This document shows positions 6,425 to 7,890 of a stretch of 7,890 nt of DNA, one piece after another. Made by a program: the position numbers and the translations under genes. Position 1 is the first letter of the stretch. The number at the start of each line of letters is the position of its first letter. The DNA lies in NCBI GenBank assembly GCA_002334915.1, contig DDCQ01000103.1, forward strand, positions 1-7,890, written 5' to 3'. Source of the DNA: Porticoccaceae bacterium UBA2002 (lineage in GTDB: Bacteria; Pseudomonadota; Gammaproteobacteria; Pseudomonadales; Porticoccaceae). The notes under the pieces are model-generated. The model was not told the DNA's origin and did not search any database. It saw only the letters and a list, made by a program, of their open reading frames with translations.

Positions 6425-7648
6425 ATGGCCGGGCATGCACAACTTAAACGCAGACTCTCTCTACCTCTATTGGTACTCTATGGCTTGAGAACCACCATTG
6501 GTGCCGGAATCTATGCACTGGTGGGAAAGATCGCTGGCGAGTCGGGTTACCTCGCACCATTCGCCTTCCTGCTTGCGGCAGCAATGGCAAGCCTTACTGC
6601 ACTGTCCTTCGGCGAACTGTGCCGCCGATACCCCTACTCTGCCGGCGAGGCTTTTTATGTTCGCGAAGCATTCCACTGGGAATGGGTAAGTACTCTGGTG
6701 GGTATGCTGGTGGTGTTAACCGGGCTGGTTTCAGCAGCCGCACTGGTAAACGGGTTTCTTGGCTATCTCGGAGAATTTATCGAGATCACTCCCGGCTTCA
6801 CCCTAGTCTGGGTCTGCCTGCTGCTAGGCGCACTCGCAGGTTGGGGCATCGCTGAATCTGTCAGTTTGGCAGCATTGATAACTCTGATTGAAATCGGGGG
6901 GCTGTTGGTTATTGTCTGGCTGGGCCTGGAGCAGTCGACCAGCCCAATTATCACCTGGATAGCTCTCTTGCCCGAAACAGACTGGAGTAATCTGGGACTA
7001 ATCTTTGCTGGTGCCACCCTCGCCTTTTATGCGTTTATTGGCTTTGAAGACATGGTCAATGTTGCCGAAGAGGTTCGCGATGTCGAGACCACCATGCCCC
7101 GCGCAATCGTCCTGACACTGCTTATTTCAACCTTGATCTACCTACTGCTAATGCTGGTCGCAGTCCTTACTATAAGCCCTCAAAAATTAGCAGAATCGGA
7201 AGCGCCCCTCCCGCTAGTCTATCGCCAACTTACTGGACAAGACTCTACGATCATCAGTGTCATTGGCCTGTTTGCTATTATTAACGGTGCTCTGATCCAG
7301 ATAATCATGGCCGCCCGCGTTCTCTATGGGCAGGCTACCATGGGTCAGCTACCCAAGGTTTTAGCCCACATCCATGCTCGCACCCAAACCCCTCTTGTAG
7401 CTACTGCTCTGGCCACGAGTTTAGTACTGGCGATGGCACTTATCGGTGACCTTGCCGGGCTCGCCCGCACCACTTCAATTCTTATGCTCACTGTGTTTGC
7501 TTTTATTAACCTAGCTCTGTGGCAGATCAAGCGCAGGCACGTTGATCCATCTGGCTTTAGGACTCTGCCAATTTGGGTCCCGGTTGTAGGATTTTTGGTC
7601 AGCAGTGGCATTGTGCTGAATGAGCTGCTCAGGGTTTTGGTCGGCTGA
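6425..7648 (+). CDS. APC-superfamily amino acid permease
   Basis: This is a 407-residue polytopic inner-membrane transporter with about 11-12 hydrophobic segments. TM1 contains the broken-helix substrate motif TIGAGIYALVG (24-34). The stretch FYAFIGFEDMVNVAEEVRD, then TTMPRAI (201-228), is the conserved TM6 and following loop of amino-acid/cationic-amino-acid transporters of the YfnA/CAT type. ARVLYGQATMGQLPKVLAHI, ending in RTQTP (297-323), is the conserved loop after TM8. These proteins bring in amino acids by proton symport or exchange; the specific substrate is not evident. It is shorter than the 14-helix CAT forms. I chose ATG at 6425; a TTG at 6410 would add five residues (MYADP). Neither has a clear Shine-Dalgarno site. 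It is monocistronic, with a terminator-like hairpin after the stop. Confidence 0.9.
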   Translation: MAGHAQLKRRLSLPLLVLYGLRTTIGAGIYALVGKIAGESGYLAPFAFLLAAAMASLTALSFGELCRRYPYSAGEAFYVREAFHWEWVSTLVGMLVVLTGLVSAAALVNGFLGYLGEFIEITPGFTLVWVCLLLGALAGWGIAESVSLAALITLIEIGGLLVIVWLGLEQSTSPIITWIALLPETDWSNLGLIFAGATLAFYAFIGFEDMVNVAEEVRDVETTMPRAIVLTLLISTLIYLLLMLVAVLTISPQKLAESEAPLPLVYRQLTGQDSTIISVIGLFAIINGALIQIIMAARVLYGQATMGQLPKVLAHIHARTQTPLVATALATSLVLAMALIGDLAGLARTTSILMLTVFAFINLALWQIKRRHVDPSGFRTLPIWVPVVGFLVSSGIVLNELLRVLVG

Positions 7649-7683
7649 ACTTCTGAATTGGTATGCGGTGAAATAAGCTGCCT

Positions 7684-7709
7684 GCGGCGCTCAAAGCGCT
7701 GCGCGTTTT
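7684..7709 (+). terminator. Probable intrinsic terminator of the permease gene
   Basis: GCGGCGCT (7684-7691) pairs with AGCGCTGC (7695-7702) around a three-base CAA loop, with one G-U pair. GCG and then TTTT (7706-7709) follow. The three bases between stem and U-run weaken the call, but its position 36 nt after the permease stop fits. Confidence 0.5.
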
Positions 7710-7750
7710 GTCGAACCTGGTGACAGATCTCGCCCTTTTTTCCTCACCAC

Positions 7751-7783
7751 AAAAAATCCCCCGCATATACGATGCGAGGGATT
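7751..7783 (-). terminator. Strong minus-strand intrinsic terminator downstream of the tRNA 3'-end fragment
   Basis: On the minus strand AATCCCTCGCAT (7783-7772) pairs with ATGCGGGGGATT (7766-7755) through 12 bp, including one G-U, around a five-base loop. A run of T from 7756 to 7751 follows. It begins five bases after the CCA of the tRNA-like fragment, the usual place for a tRNA gene terminator. On the plus strand the hairpin is followed by ATTTAT, so it may act weakly for the permease transcript as well. Confidence 0.75.
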
Positions 7784-7788
7784 ATTTA

Positions 7789-7808
7789 TGGCGGAGAAAG
7801 AGGGATTC
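7789..7808 (-). other. tRNA-Ser 3'-end fragment, putative attachment site
   Basis: Read on the minus strand, the 20 bases divide as GAAT (end of a T-loop), CCCTC (5-nt T-stem strand), TTTCTCC (7-nt acceptor strand), G (discriminator) and CCA. The segment lengths are exactly those of a tRNA 3' end. G73 with a CTCC acceptor end suggests tRNA-Ser. The matching 5' acceptor (GGAGAAA), D-arm and anticodon arm are absent upstream, and the match stops in the T-loop. This is the pattern of the displaced half of a tRNA used as an integration site by a tyrosine integrase, with the intact tRNA expected past the right edge. A degraded tRNA gene is the alternative. Confidence 0.6.
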
Positions 7809-7854
7809 TCTTCTACCCCTTGATTCTATTGACTTATCTGACTATTAGGCTATA

Positions 7855-7878
7855 TTTGCTACAAACTTTTGCTACAAA
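7855..7878 (+). repeat. Two copies of TTTGCTACAAA, possible integrase arm-type sites
   Basis: TTTGCTACAAA occurs at 7855-7865 and again at 7868-7878, a 13-bp period. Each copy is itself a dyad (TTTG-CTA-CAAA). They lie about 47 bp from the tRNA-like fragment on the presumed element side. Short direct repeats near att cores are commonly arm-binding sites of tyrosine integrases; that role is inferred here from position. Confidence 0.5.
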
Positions 7879-7890
7879 AGCACCAAAATA

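Noticed and set aside
7789..7880. A complete tRNA gene on the minus strand
   Set aside because: Only the 3' 20 bases fit; no matching 5' acceptor strand, anticodon arm or D-arm is present.

Overview
This is a bacterial chromosomal window with dense, single-exon genes, moderate GC and mostly recognisable Shine-Dalgarno sites. The protein families suggest a Gammaproteobacterium, possibly a marine, lipid- or organic-nitrogen-using lineage: a saccharopine-dehydrogenase-like enoyl reductase, an Amidohydro_3 lipoprotein, a membrane sterol desaturase/fatty-acid hydroxylase, a nitronate-monooxygenase-like flavoprotein and an APC amino-acid permease. No gene here fixes the taxonomy, so the assignment is inference.

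Layout. The first 1.5 kb is on the minus strand. A GNAT acetyltransferase (946-1455) lies upstream of a saccharopine-dehydrogenase-like oxidoreductase that runs off the left edge (1-845). The acetyltransferase carries a striking in-frame 15-bp tandem repeat. Divergently, the plus strand carries a lipoprotein amidohydrolase (1552-3285), an exported protein of unknown function that looks internally duplicated (3515-4240) and a sterol-desaturase-family membrane hydroxylase (4360-5199). A terminator separates the last two. Convergent to these, with a 6-bp gap, is a minus-strand nitronate-monooxygenase-like protein (5206-6177) with its own good promoter. Its catalytic-histidine position appears to be glutamine. 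An APC-family permease (6425-7648) follows on the plus strand.

Right edge. The last 240 bases hold no gene. They hold a probable permease terminator, a strong minus-strand terminator hairpin, and a 20-bp segment that matches, element by element, the 3' end of a tRNA-Ser gene (end of T-loop, T-stem, acceptor, G73, CCA) without the tRNA body. Beyond it lie two copies of an 11-bp repeat. This is what the distal attachment site of a tRNA-targeted integrative element looks like. If so, positions up to about 7808 are chromosome and the element begins there and continues past the window.

The genes do not form one recognisable pathway. Three consecutive plus-strand products are exported or membrane-bound, and several families act on lipids or amides, but a shared function is not demonstrated. 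No stretch above 300 bases lacks a gene. The larger gaps (3286-3514, 6178-6424, 7649-7890) hold the regulatory and repeat features listed. I see no CRISPR array, insertion sequence, complete RNA gene or clear novel multi-gene system; the most promising lead is the putative att boundary at the right end.
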